64,000 nt of DNA from Firmicutes bacterium UBA3553. Lineage in GTDB: Bacteria; Bacillota; Clostridia; Tissierellales; Sedimentibacteraceae. Every line of letters begins with the position of its first letter. Within the stretch, counting starts at the first letter, position 1. Where the stretch lies: assembly GCA_002381185.1 (NCBI GenBank), contig DFOA01000033.1:185750-249749 (forward strand), given 5' to 3'. Made by a program: the position numbers and the translations under genes. The notes under the pieces are model-generated. The model was given only the letters and a program-made list of their open reading frames with translations. It was not told the origin of the DNA and did not search any database. This document shows, in pieces, positions 52,763 through 61,814 of the stretch.

Positions 52763-53659
52763 ATGAGTTTAACAGCATTTATGGGAGCAATCGAATTAGG
52801 GCTTGTTTATTCGCTCCTGGCATTTGGGACATATATATCATTCAGAATTTTAAATGTGGCCGATCTGACGGTCGACGGAAGTTTTGTTTTAGGGGCGGCG
52901 GTTTCTGCAGTATTCACATTTCACGACATGCCCATTGCAGGATTAATATTGGCAATATGTGCAGGGGCGGCTGCAGGCATCATTACTGCGCTTCTTCAGA
53001 CTAAAATGGGTATACAGCCCATACTTGCAGGGATTCTGACTATGACGGGATTGTATTCCATTAATTTAATGGTTATGGAGGGTAAGGCCAACATACCTTT
53101 GTTGAATAAAGACAGCATATTTACTTATGCTTATGGGGCGTTTGATAGTAAAGCATATAAAATACTTGCACTTCTGATAATTGTTTCTGTGGTATTTATA
53201 CTGCTGAATTGGTTTTTCAGAACACAGCTGGGGCTGTCCATAAGGGCTACAGGAGATAATGAAGATATGTGCAGGGCATCTTCAATCGACACTGATTTTA
53301 TTAAAATCGTAGGGTTTGCTTTGTCAAATGCAATAGTTGCACTGTCGGGCGCATTGGTTGCTCAAATGCAGCAGTCAGCAGACATAAATATGGGTGCGGG
53401 AATGGTCGTAATAAGCTTTGCTTCAATCATAATAGGAAGTGTGATAATTAAAAACAAAAATATTACTCTGGGACTTGTATCTGTAATAATAGGTTCTGTA
53501 ATTTACAGATTTATAATTGCATTAATACTGACAACGAGCTTTCCGCCCTCTTATTTGAAATTAATATCATCGCTGGTTGTTGTAACGGCGCTTTCGGTTC
53601 CCAATATTAAAAAGAAGATGGAAATGGAAAGAATGAGAAGGGGGAGAGCGCAGTGTTAA
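52763..53659 (+). CDS. trpY: tryptophan-type ABC transporter permease
   Basis: This integral membrane protein has about 298 residues and eight or more hydrophobic segments. It is of the branched-chain/ABC_sub_bind-associated permease type: LGLVYSLLAFGTYISFRILNVADLTVDGSFVLGAAV, then LQTKMGIQPILAGILTMTGLYSINL and GLSIRATGDNEDMCRASSID. The ATG at 52763 follows ACAGGAGGG; the in-frame ATG at 52709 lies in the intergenic repeat and is rejected. It overlaps the ATPase gene by seven bases. Confidence 0.88.
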   Translation: MSLTAFMGAIELGLVYSLLAFGTYISFRILNVADLTVDGSFVLGAAVSAVFTFHDMPIAGLILAICAGAAAGIITALLQTKMGIQPILAGILTMTGLYSINLMVMEGKANIPLLNKDSIFTYAYGAFDSKAYKILALLIIVSVVFILLNWFFRTQLGLSIRATGDNEDMCRASSIDTDFIKIVGFALSNAIVALSGALVAQMQQSADINMGAGMVVISFASIIIGSVIIKNKNITLGLVSVIIGSVIYRFIIALILTTSFPPSYLKLISSLVVVTALSVPNIKKKMEMERMRRGRAQC

Positions 53660-54444
53660 AAATAGAGTCTGTAAACAAGGTATTTAACAAAAATACACCT
53701 GACGAACATAAGGCGCTGGACAATTTAAGCCTTAACGTTGCAGAAGGGGAATTCATAACTGTAATAGGCGGCAACGGGGCGGGAAAATCAAGCATGTTCA
53801 ATGTTATATCAGGAACAATGATGTGTGATTCCGGAAATATTATATTGGGTGGTGAGAATATCACCTTCATGCCTGAACATAAAAGAGCAGCCTTTATAGG
53901 GCGTATTTTCCAGGACCCCATGAAAGGAACCGCTCCTAATTTAACCGTAGGTGAAAATTTGATCATTGCATATATGAGAAGTACTAAAAAGAATATTATG
54001 AGTGTGCCTTCAAAAAAGGAAAAAAATTATATAAGGGAACACCTTGCAGCTTTAAATCTCGGGCTTGAGGACAGAATGAACACAAAAATCGGACTGTTAT
54101 CAGGAGGACAGAGACAGGCTGTCACACTGGTCATGGCAACATTGATTAAACCAAGGTTACTGCTGCTTGATGAGCATACTGCTGCTCTTGACCCCTTAAG
54201 CGCCGAATCTGTCCTGGAGCTGACAAAAAAAATTGTGGCAGAAAACAACATAACAACATTAATGATAACTCACAACATTTCATCTGCCCTGGCAATGGGA
54301 ACAAGGACCATCATGATGGACTCAGGCGCTGTTGTTATCGACATTAATGGAGACGAGAGAAAAGAGCTTTCCGTCCAGGATGTTCTTCAAAAATTCAACA
54401 ATATAAAAAACAAAACATTTGATGATGACAATGTACTTTTATAA
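53653..54444 (+). CDS. trpZ: tryptophan-type ABC transporter ATP-binding protein
   Basis: The ATPase (263 residues) has Walker A GGNGAGKSS, Q-loop IFQDPMKGTAP, signature LSGGQRQAVTLVMATL, Walker B RLLLLDEHTAALDP and switch MITHNISSA. The D-E-H in Walker B, where most have D-E-P/A, is seen in this subfamily. The start codon is a GTG inside the end of the permease gene, behind AAGGGGGAGAG. It is the last gene of the T-box operon. Confidence 0.9.
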   Translation: MLKIESVNKVFNKNTPDEHKALDNLSLNVAEGEFITVIGGNGAGKSSMFNVISGTMMCDSGNIILGGENITFMPEHKRAAFIGRIFQDPMKGTAPNLTVGENLIIAYMRSTKKNIMSVPSKKEKNYIREHLAALNLGLEDRMNTKIGLLSGGQRQAVTLVMATLIKPRLLLLDEHTAALDPLSAESVLELTKKIVAENNITTLMITHNISSALAMGTRTIMMDSGAVVIDINGDERKELSVQDVLQKFNNIKNKTFDDDNVLL

Positions 54445-54537
54445 CATATGGTTACACCTTCAAACATTCTGCAAGCAAGTTATTCATGATTCCAACAAAT
54501 TATTTATAATGCAGGCAGAATGATTAGTAACAATAAA

Positions 54538-54569
54538 GGTTCTGACTATTTTAGTCAGAACCCTTTTTT
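54538..54569. terminator. bidirectional terminator
   Basis: GGTTCTGACTA pairs perfectly with TAGTCAGAACC across TTT, followed by CTTTTTT; preceded by AAA for the opposite strand. Confidence 0.85.
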
Positions 54570-54789
54570 AATCGGTGTAAACAAATACTTCCTCAAATCC
54601 GCATTCAGGACAGTTAACAGTGACTTCGTAGCTGTAGGCTGAAAGCACCTTTACATTGGTACATTCGCTGGCATTTTCATCCTTGCCCTTAAATTTTGCT
54701 TTTTTTTGGGCTGCTTCACCCTTTGCATATGTGTAATAGTATCTTTTCCCGCAATTTTCACACTTGCGTCTTCCTTTAATTGCTATCAT
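54568..54789 (-). CDS. small zinc-ribbon protein
   Basis: The 73-residue protein has two cysteine pairs, C-E-N-C-G near residue 10 and C-P-E-C-G near residue 60, which would form one zinc ribbon, with a basic, lysine-rich loop between (KGEAAQKKAKFKGKDENA). The function is unknown; nucleic-acid binding is likely from composition only. A further unpaired cysteine occurs in SECTNV. It converges with the transporter operon. Confidence 0.7.
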   Translation of the reverse strand: MIAIKGRRKCENCGKRYYYTYAKGEAAQKKAKFKGKDENASECTNVKVLSAYSYEVTVNCPECGFEEVFVYTD

Positions 54790-54994
54790 TATTTCACATC
54801 CTAGTACTTTATTTATTAGCGGTAAATTCTGGTTTATATAAGGAATATTCTAAATTTCTTTACTAGTATAGCATAATAAAATTAAAAATCAAGTTTCATA
54901 TTAGTATTCAATACAACTAAAACAATTTCAAGATACTAATTGAAAAAAATAATAAATAATGATATCATACCTTATATCAGTAGGAGGACTAATT

Positions 54995-55960
54995 ATGGAT
55001 TGGATTTGTGAAAACGGCGGGCTTATTGAAAATCAATTGAACAATTTAAAAATTAACGGGGACTTTGCCGAGCTTTCGGAAAACGTTGGAGAAGGTTATT
55101 TGGAGACTCCCGTTATTGAAACTGAAGAGTTTAAGGAAATAACTCCTTCATGGAATTCAAGAACTGACAAGGACAGTTCGGTTGAGCTTTTTATAAAGCT
55201 CAGGGTAGAAAACAGCTGGACTCCATATATAAGTTACGGTATTTGGTCCACAGACGGAAATAATACAGGAATTAAAGAACATTACAGTGATGATGTCATA
55301 AGGGTTACAGAAGACAGAATTTTTGTTAAGGACGATAAATTTGGTGATGCTGTCCAAATTAAGGTTATATTGAGAGGAAAGAACCCACGACTGAAGCTGG
55401 TGGCATTTTCAACTGATGCAGGTGAAGATGAGCCTGTGGAAGGAAATTATTTGAGAATACTTGAAAATGTCCCTTTTATATCTCAGCTTGCAAGCGGACA
55501 CAAGGATGCACATGTTATCTGCAGTCCTACGTCTCTTACAATGGCTCTGAAATATCACGGAAATAATGTTGATTTAAACCAGGTTACAAGAGGAACATTT
55601 GACACGGGAAACGAAGCATACGGCAACTGGCCGCAAAATGTTGCTTTTGCAGGAGAACAGGGAATGAGAGCATATACAAAAAAATGCAAGTCCATAAATC
55701 CTGTAAAGAATTTTATAGCAAAAGGAATACCTGTTGTTTCGTCTGTATGTATGCAGAAAAAAGAAGATTTAGATGGTGCTATTTCATCCTTTTCATCCGG
55801 TCATCTGATGGTTGTTGTAGGTTTTGATGTCAATGATGGGGTTGAATATGTGGTTGTAAATGATCCGGCAGCCAATTCAAACGCAGAGGTACGCAAGTAT
55901 TACAGGCTTGACCAGTGGATTAAGGTTTGGAGACACTATATCTATGCGGTAACTAAATAA
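54995..55960 (+). CDS. C39-like peptidase family protein
   Basis: The protein has 321 residues. Residues 1-150 form a beta-rich domain (KEITPSWNSR, VELFIKLRVENSWTPYISYGIW). The C-terminal papain-like domain has the catalytic C176 in VICSPTSLTMALKYHG, H270 in GHLMVVVGFD and D290 in VNDPAA. It belongs to the C39-like peptidases, which act outside peptide-exporter complexes. No signal peptide is apparent, so it may act in the cytoplasm or spore. The ATG has AGGAGGAC; the in-frame ATG at 54959 is rejected. Confidence 0.83.
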   Translation: MDWICENGGLIENQLNNLKINGDFAELSENVGEGYLETPVIETEEFKEITPSWNSRTDKDSSVELFIKLRVENSWTPYISYGIWSTDGNNTGIKEHYSDDVIRVTEDRIFVKDDKFGDAVQIKVILRGKNPRLKLVAFSTDAGEDEPVEGNYLRILENVPFISQLASGHKDAHVICSPTSLTMALKYHGNNVDLNQVTRGTFDTGNEAYGNWPQNVAFAGEQGMRAYTKKCKSINPVKNFIAKGIPVVSSVCMQKKEDLDGAISSFSSGHLMVVVGFDVNDGVEYVVVNDPAANSNAEVRKYYRLDQWIKVWRHYIYAVTK

Positions 55961-55974
55961 ATAATAAAATTAAA

Positions 55975-56008
55975 GGATTTATTCGCTTGAATAAATCCCA
56001 TTTTTTTA
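55975..56008 (+). terminator. terminator after the C39-like gene
   Basis: GGATTTATTC pairs perfectly with GAATAAATCC across GCTT, followed by CATTTTTTT. Confidence 0.85.
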
Positions 56009-56043
56009 AAGAAAATTGCTAATGAACAATTCCTTTAGTAGTC

Positions 56044-56772
56044 TTAAATTTTTAATTCTAAAAGGTATGATGCCAAAACAATTTCACCGCTGTAATGCTC
56101 CTTAGCCTGCAGCAGTAAATCATTGTGATTGCCAAAGTGAGGCAGGTGTGTGAGCAGCAGCTTTTTTACCTTTGCATTCTCTGCCAGGGTTGCTGCCTGG
56201 GCACTGTTTAAGTGACCTGCCTTAGAGCCGTCCATGTGGGCATAAAAGCTGCATTCAGCTATCAGCAAATCTGAACCGTAAAAGAAGTTTGAAAGCTCGT
56301 CAAAATAAGATGTGTCGGAAGTAAATGAAAGTATTTTACTGCCGCATTTTATTTTTACACTGTATGCTTCAACGGGATGATTATTTTTTATGAAGCTTAT
56401 TTCAAATGGTCCAAGTATTAATGTGCTTGCTTCATCAAAGCTTTCTCCGCATGTGTAGTCTTCCCACTTCAAGAGGCTGAAAAACTCACCCTTTGGGGCA
56501 TAAATAGGAAGAGATTTACTGATTTCACCAAGCTGTGTTTTTATTTGTCTTGCATATTGCAATGGACCTATGTCACAGCAATGGTCATAGTGGTAATGGG
56601 TGATTAACACCGCATCAAGTTTTCCAAGGTCAGCTATTTTTTGAATGGAGCTGACGACACCGCTGCCGCATTCCAAAAGCAATCTGTAATTATCATGTTC
56701 TATTAAGTAACCTGAGGTAGCCTCCCCAACGCGGGGGAAACCTCCCCAGTGTCCGATTACGGTAATTTTCAT
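56044..56772 (-). CDS. MBL-fold metallohydrolase (YhfI-like)
   Basis: The protein is a 242-residue metallo-beta-lactamase-fold hydrolase. It starts MKITVIGHWGGFPRVGEATSGYLIE and has the metal motif THYHYDHC (H-x-H-x-D-H), then SFTSDTSYFDE and LLIAECSFY with the bridging aspartate, and LTHLPHFG near the end. The pattern is that of YhfI/RNase-Z-like phosphodiesterases acting on cyclic nucleotides or nucleotides. The substrate is unproven. It lies ten bases downstream of an ABC exporter gene and is probably co-transcribed. Confidence 0.85.
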   Translation of the reverse strand: MKITVIGHWGGFPRVGEATSGYLIEHDNYRLLLECGSGVVSSIQKIADLGKLDAVLITHYHYDHCCDIGPLQYARQIKTQLGEISKSLPIYAPKGEFFSLLKWEDYTCGESFDEASTLILGPFEISFIKNNHPVEAYSVKIKCGSKILSFTSDTSYFDELSNFFYGSDLLIAECSFYAHMDGSKAGHLNSAQAATLAENAKVKKLLLTHLPHFGNHNDLLLQAKEHYSGEIVLASYLLELKI

Positions 56773-56781
56773 ACAGCCATC

Positions 56782-58506
56782 CTATACTAAATTTTTAAAC
56801 TGTGAATTATACAATTCAGCATATACTCCGTTTAAGTTTATCAGTTCCTCGTGACGTCCTCTTTCCAGTATGCCTTTGTCTGTTATAACTATTATTTCAT
56901 CCGCATTTTTTATAGTAGACAGCCTGTGGGCCACCACGACAGTAGTTCTTCCTTTTGACAGTTCTTCCAATGAATTTTGAATCATTAATTCTGTGGCATT
57001 GTCAAGTGCTGAAGTGGCTTCATCTAATACTAATATTGGCGGATTTTTCAAAAATACTCTTGCAATTGAAATTCTTTGTTTCTGACCTCCGGAAAGCTTA
57101 ACGCCTCTCTCACCCACATATGTGTCGTAGCCTTCAGGCAGAGACATTATAAAATCATGGATATTTGCCATTTTGGCAGCTTTGATGACTTCTTCCTTAG
57201 TCGCATCAAATTTTCCGCACTGGATATTGTCCGCAATAGTTCCTGTAAACAGGAATACATCCTGCTGAACAATACCGATATTTTTTCTCAGGGATTTTCT
57301 TGTAAAATCTTTGATGTTTATTCCGTCTATATAAATATTTCCTTCTTCCGTTTCATAAAAACGTGGAATCAAGTGGCAAAGTGTAGTCTTGCCTCCACCG
57401 GAAGGTCCGACGAATGCCACGGTCTTACCTGCTTCAATGTTAAAAGTAATGTCCTTTAGTACTGCCTTGTGGTTGTCGTAAGAAAAAGTAACATCATCAA
57501 ACTTTATGTCACCTTTGACTGTTTCAATGTCCTTCGCAGTTGGTTCATCAGTTTCAACTTCCTTGTCCATAACTTCCACGTATCTCCTGAAGCCTGAAAT
57601 TCCGGACTGATATTGTTCCACGAAATTTATTAACTTTCTTATGGGGTTTAAAAAGTTTCCTATATACAGTATAAACGCTGCAAAGTCGCCAAAGTTTATA
57701 TAACCCTTGAAGAAGAAAATACCGCCGGCACTTAAAACAAGAATGTTTAAGAGGTCTATTATAAATGAAGAGCCTACATGGAATTCAGCCATGACCTTGT
57801 ACGCTTTTTTTCTTGCCTGCTGAAATTTTTGATTATAGTTTTCAAATTTCTCAATTTCATTTTCCTTATTGCTGAACGCTTTTGAAACTCTTATTCCAGA
57901 TATGCTGTTTTCAATGGTTGCATTAACCTCTCCTATGGTTTCTCTTGTTTCCAGAAACGAATCGGACATTCTGATTCGGAGTTTCATCGCAAAATAAACC
58001 AGGAAAGGTACAACAGAAAATACTATCAGTGCAAGAGGAAAATTAATTGTACTCAAAGCTATAAATGATCCAATCAGCATAATCAAAGATATGAATAAAT
58101 CTTCAGGACCGTGATGTGCAAGTTCGGAAACCTCCATCAGGTCATTAATGATTCTTGACGACAGTGAGCCTGTTTTGTTTTCATCAAAAAACACAAAGGG
58201 AAGGTCCTGCAGATGTTCAAATATGTCTTTTCTCATGTTTGCCTGCATCATGACACCCATTATGTGTCCGTAATATGTTATGTAGTAATTCAGTCCAACC
58301 TTGAGCAAATATATAAATCCTAAAATAACTAGCCAGGTTATCATTAAATTAAACTGCTGATCAGGAACATAAACATTGATGATATTTCTTGTGATCATAG
58401 GGTAGAACAAATCACATACGGCCAGTATAAAGGCACAAATCATATCAATGATGAATATTTTTTTTATTGGTTTAGGTTTGTAATATGAAAAAAATCTTTT
58501 TAGCAT
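56782..58506 (-). CDS. ABC transporter, fused permease and ATPase
   Basis: This half-size exporter (574 residues) would act as a homodimer. Six membrane segments lie in residues 15-300; the ATPase domain has Walker A GPSGGGKTT, Q-loop VQQDVFLFTGTI, signature LSGGQKQR, Walker B ILVLDEATSALD and switch VVVAHRLS. The permease has the coupling-helix patterns of MsbA/BmrA-type lipid or drug exporters. It is transcribed with a small membrane protein upstream and an MBL hydrolase downstream. The substrate is unknown. Confidence 0.92.
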   Translation of the reverse strand: MLKRFFSYYKPKPIKKIFIIDMICAFILAVCDLFYPMITRNIINVYVPDQQFNLMITWLVILGFIYLLKVGLNYYITYYGHIMGVMMQANMRKDIFEHLQDLPFVFFDENKTGSLSSRIINDLMEVSELAHHGPEDLFISLIMLIGSFIALSTINFPLALIVFSVVPFLVYFAMKLRIRMSDSFLETRETIGEVNATIENSISGIRVSKAFSNKENEIEKFENYNQKFQQARKKAYKVMAEFHVGSSFIIDLLNILVLSAGGIFFFKGYINFGDFAAFILYIGNFLNPIRKLINFVEQYQSGISGFRRYVEVMDKEVETDEPTAKDIETVKGDIKFDDVTFSYDNHKAVLKDITFNIEAGKTVAFVGPSGGGKTTLCHLIPRFYETEEGNIYIDGINIKDFTRKSLRKNIGIVQQDVFLFTGTIADNIQCGKFDATKEEVIKAAKMANIHDFIMSLPEGYDTYVGERGVKLSGGQKQRISIARVFLKNPPILVLDEATSALDNATELMIQNSLEELSKGRTTVVVAHRLSTIKNADEIIVITDKGILERGRHEELINLNGVYAELYNSQFKNLV

Positions 58507-58510
58507 TATC

Positions 58511-58891
58511 TTACTTATCTCCTATTTTAAATTTAGAACAAAGAGCTGCAACTGCAATATAAATTGCAATTGAAGCAAAATCAAGCAGCACAATATGCAA
58601 TAAATGCAGCTGATTGAAATAACAAATTGCCGTAACGGCTGCAAGTGCGGCAAGCATTGCAATGTTCGCTGTAATTGAAGCTTTTATTTTAAAAATTCTC
58701 TCAGTTAAATTGCCTGTGCTTGTTGAATGAAGGATAAAACTTATGAGTATTAAGGGAAGAGAATACCCCATATTTGTTTTTATTATTGCTGTTCCCTGGG
58801 AAAAAATAAATATGGCGGCAGCCAATAAGGCGTAGTAGAACCATTTTTTCTGCCTCATTTCTTTTCTCTGTCTTTGTCGCATCTCATACAT
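58511..58891 (-). CDS. small membrane protein of unknown function
   Basis: The 126-residue protein has a basic, arginine-rich N-terminus (MRQRQRKEMRQKK) followed by four hydrophobic segments (about 18-33, 42-55, 68-88, 95-118). It does not match a family I can name. It ends four bases before the ABC exporter gene, so the two are probably one transcript, and it may be an exporter accessory. The ATG at 58891 follows AGAGGTGTGCC; a second ATG three codons later is possible. Confidence 0.65.
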   Translation of the reverse strand: MYEMRQRQRKEMRQKKWFYYALLAAAIFIFSQGTAIIKTNMGYSLPLILISFILHSTSTGNLTERIFKIKASITANIAMLAALAAVTAICYFNQLHLLHIVLLDFASIAIYIAVAALCSKFKIGDK

Positions 58892-59329
58892 GGCACACCT
58901 CTTACACGATATTTATATAATAATACCATTTTAGCAATTGATTTGCAATAGATTAGCATTGATTGCACAACAAGTATATGAATGTCAAGATATTAACATT
59001 ATGCAAAGAATTTACATGATATAAGCATGTTAATTTTGCCTTTCTGAGTTTGAGCTTGAGTATCATGAAAGGCCACTGCTTATCCATTGCTCATCCATTT
59101 CCAAACAACTGTTCAATCCATTGCCGACCAATTGTTTTAATTGATTTTCTATTGACATTTGAATTAAAATATGTTAAACATAAAAGGGTTTATAATAATA
59201 GTTGTTTTCAGAATTTATTACAGATACAGAAATGATTTGATTATAAAGATTGAAAATAGGCAGAATATTATTATAAATGTTCAGTAAAAGATATTTTTAT
59301 AAAATTTTATTAACTGAAAGGATAGAAAA
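58892..59329. other. intergenic region before the peptide transporter operon
   Basis: The 438-base gap has no supported gene. Between 59060 and 59140 imperfect repeats of ATCCATTGC/CCATTGC occur. A TTGACA at 59152-59157 with a weak TAAACA 17 bases later may be a promoter, but it is 170 bases from the gene. The end has a AAAGGATAG ribosome site. Confidence 0.4.
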
Positions 59330-60841
59330 ATGAAGAATTCAAAATTATTATTACTTATTATTGCTGTTTTGACCATGTTTTCAATAACAGCATGCCAGAA
59401 GGAAAACACCCCTGATAATGCAGCTACCGTCAAGACTGACTTGACAATGGGCTACACAACTGAGCCTGAAGGTCTTGATCCTCACAGAACCGCTGCAGCT
59501 TCCACATTTACGGTTACAAATAACATTTATGATACTTTAGTCGGCGTAACACCTGATTGGGAAATAGTGCCCAGACTTGCAAAGGACTGGGAAATTTCCG
59601 AAAACGGAATGGAAATTACATTTAAATTAAGAGATGATGTTAAATTTCACAACGGCAGGCAAATGACCGCAAAGGATGTTGAATTTTCGTTTAACAGACT
59701 CAAGGACGCTGAAAGCCCGAAGGCAAGAGATTATGAAAATATTACGGGAATAGAGGTTGTGGATGATTACACAATAAAATTTACAACCGGAACTTTGGAC
59801 GTGGAACTTTTGAAAAACTTTGCATATCCATGGACGGCAGTTGTTCCTGAAGAAGCTGCGGATAATTTAAAAACCAATCCTGTGGGAACAGGCGCATTTA
59901 CACTGAAGGAGTGGATTCCTCAGCAGCATCTTGTTCTTCAGAGAAACGATAATTATTACGGAGACAAGGCAAAGCTTGAAACAGTTAAATTGGTTCTCAT
60001 TCCTGATGCAACATCAATGATGGCAGGTTTCCAGGTTGGAGATTTGGATATAATGCCCCTGACAGGAGACCAGGTAACAATGGTTGAAGGAAATTCCGCT
60101 TATCAGGTAATTTCTGAACCCATGAACGCTGTTCAAATTATGTCTTTAAATACAGACAACGAAATTCTTTCAAATGAAAAAGTCAGACAGGCGATGGCAA
60201 TGGCAATTAACAAGCAGGAAGTTATTGATGCGTCAATGTTCGGATATGGAGACCAAATAGGCTCTCATCTGCCGCCCACATCACCTGATTATTATGATTC
60301 AAATGATATTATTGAATACAATCCTGAAAAAGCAAAAGAGCTTTTAAAAGAAGCCGGATATGAAAACGGATTCGATATAAAAATGGCTCTTCCCAAAAAC
60401 TATCAGCTTCACGTTGACGCAGGCCAGGTAATTGCGGACCAATTAAGCAAAATAGGCATTAACGTAAATATAGAGCTTATAGAATGGGGAACATGGCTCA
60501 GCGAAGTTTACGGAGCCAAGAATTTTGAAACCACAGTTGTGGGTCACACGGGAAGACTTGATTCATATGCGTTTTTATCAAGATACTACTCAGACAGCAA
60601 CGATTATATAAGCTTGAAATCAGGCGAGGTTGACGAATTGCTGGATAGAGCCAAGCAAGAGCTTGACGGCGACAAGAGAAAAGAAATATATAAGGAAATA
60701 CAAATTATTCTGGCAAATAAATTGCCTGCAATTTATCTTCAGACACCACATACAATGCTTGCTTTACAGAAGAACGTAAAAGGCATGGAGATATTCCCCA
60801 TAGACTTTTATGATTTTAAGGAAGTATATTTTACTGAATAA
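59330..60841 (+). CDS. peptide/nickel-type ABC transporter substrate-binding lipoprotein
   Basis: The 503-residue protein belongs to the SBP_bac_5 (OppA/DppA/NikA) family. A lipoprotein signal ends FSITAC, followed by TMGYTTEPEGLDPHRTAAA and the family pattern KDWEISENGMEITFKLRDDVKFHNGRQMTAKDVEFSFNRL. The C-terminus (KNFETTVVGHTGRLDSYAFL) is intact. Ligand class is peptide or metal-chelate by family; not decidable here. The ATG has a GAAAGGATAG site and starts the five-gene operon. Confidence 0.9.
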   Translation: MKNSKLLLLIIAVLTMFSITACQKENTPDNAATVKTDLTMGYTTEPEGLDPHRTAAASTFTVTNNIYDTLVGVTPDWEIVPRLAKDWEISENGMEITFKLRDDVKFHNGRQMTAKDVEFSFNRLKDAESPKARDYENITGIEVVDDYTIKFTTGTLDVELLKNFAYPWTAVVPEEAADNLKTNPVGTGAFTLKEWIPQQHLVLQRNDNYYGDKAKLETVKLVLIPDATSMMAGFQVGDLDIMPLTGDQVTMVEGNSAYQVISEPMNAVQIMSLNTDNEILSNEKVRQAMAMAINKQEVIDASMFGYGDQIGSHLPPTSPDYYDSNDIIEYNPEKAKELLKEAGYENGFDIKMALPKNYQLHVDAGQVIADQLSKIGINVNIELIEWGTWLSEVYGAKNFETTVVGHTGRLDSYAFLSRYYSDSNDYISLKSGEVDELLDRAKQELDGDKRKEIYKEIQIILANKLPAIYLQTPHTMLALQKNVKGMEIFPIDFYDFKEVYFTE

Positions 60842-60857
60842 TATACAAGGGTGAAAT

Positions 60858-61814
60858 ATGTTAAGATATGTAATAAACAGAGTTAAAAGCTCAATAGTCG
60901 TATTGTTTGCTGTTTCAATAATAACATTTTTTGTTCTCATGATAATACCGGGAGATCCTGCCCAGTTGATACTCGGAACTGATGCTACACCTGAGATGAT
61001 TAAGGATCTTCATTCTGCCATGGGTCTCGACAAACCTCTTTACCAGCAATATGCAGGCTGGCTGTCGGATTTGCTGAAACTTGACATGGGAAAATCCTAT
61101 GTATACGGAGAGTCGGTGAGAACACTAATAGTTAAAGCTCTGCCTGTTACATTGTCAATAGCGGTATTTGCAATGATTATTGCAACAGCATTTGCATTCT
61201 TGCTGGGCATGCTGTCTGCAGTTAAGAAAAACAGTTTTATAGATTATTTTTCAAGAAGCATCATGCAGCTTGGGACAGCCATTCCCTCCTTTTGGATGGG
61301 AATGGTTTTTATTGTTTATTTTGGGCTAAGGTTAAAAATATTTCCCGTTTCAGGATTTGTTTCCATGGGCAGCAGCCTGACAGGATTTATAAAAAGCATA
61401 ATATTGCCTTCAATTGTGCTTGCCATAGGGGAGATAGGAACACTGCTTCGTATTGTGAGAAGCTCCATGCTTGATTCCTTAAAGCAGGATTACATGGATA
61501 TGGCTAAAATTAAAGGATTAAGTTCCTGGAAAATATATATGAAGTATGCTCTCAGGGGTGCTTTGATTGCTCCTATTACCATAATAGGAATGCAGTTTGC
61601 TAAGTTAGCCGGCGGAACGGTAGTAGTCGAAACGATATTTGCTCTTCCGGGAATAGGAAGGCTGGTTCTGACAGCTGTTGAGCACAGGGATATTGTTCTT
61701 TTACAAGGGCTTGTAATGTTTATCACATCAACGGTAATATTTATTTCATTGACTGTTGATATATTGATTACGCTTATAAACCCGAGGATAAAATCCGTTG
61801 AACGAGGAGAATAA
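60858..61814 (+). CDS. peptide/nickel-type ABC transporter permease 1
   Basis: This DppB/OppB-type permease (318 residues) has about six membrane segments: the N-terminal one has VVLFAVSIITFFVLMIIPGDPAQLI, with the typical PGDPA motif. An EAA-like loop DSLKQDYMDMAKIKGLSSWKIYMKYALRGAL couples to the ATPases. It begins 16 bases behind the binding protein gene. Confidence 0.92.
   Translation: MLRYVINRVKSSIVVLFAVSIITFFVLMIIPGDPAQLILGTDATPEMIKDLHSAMGLDKPLYQQYAGWLSDLLKLDMGKSYVYGESVRTLIVKALPVTLSIAVFAMIIATAFAFLLGMLSAVKKNSFIDYFSRSIMQLGTAIPSFWMGMVFIVYFGLRLKIFPVSGFVSMGSSLTGFIKSIILPSIVLAIGEIGTLLRIVRSSMLDSLKQDYMDMAKIKGLSSWKIYMKYALRGALIAPITIIGMQFAKLAGGTVVVETIFALPGIGRLVLTAVEHRDIVLLQGLVMFITSTVIFISLTVDILITLINPRIKSVERGE

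Noticed and set aside
59060..59140. ATCCATTGC/CCATTGC repeats as a replication or regulatory array
   Set aside because: The copies are few, imperfect and unevenly spaced, so chance in low-complexity DNA is sufficient.
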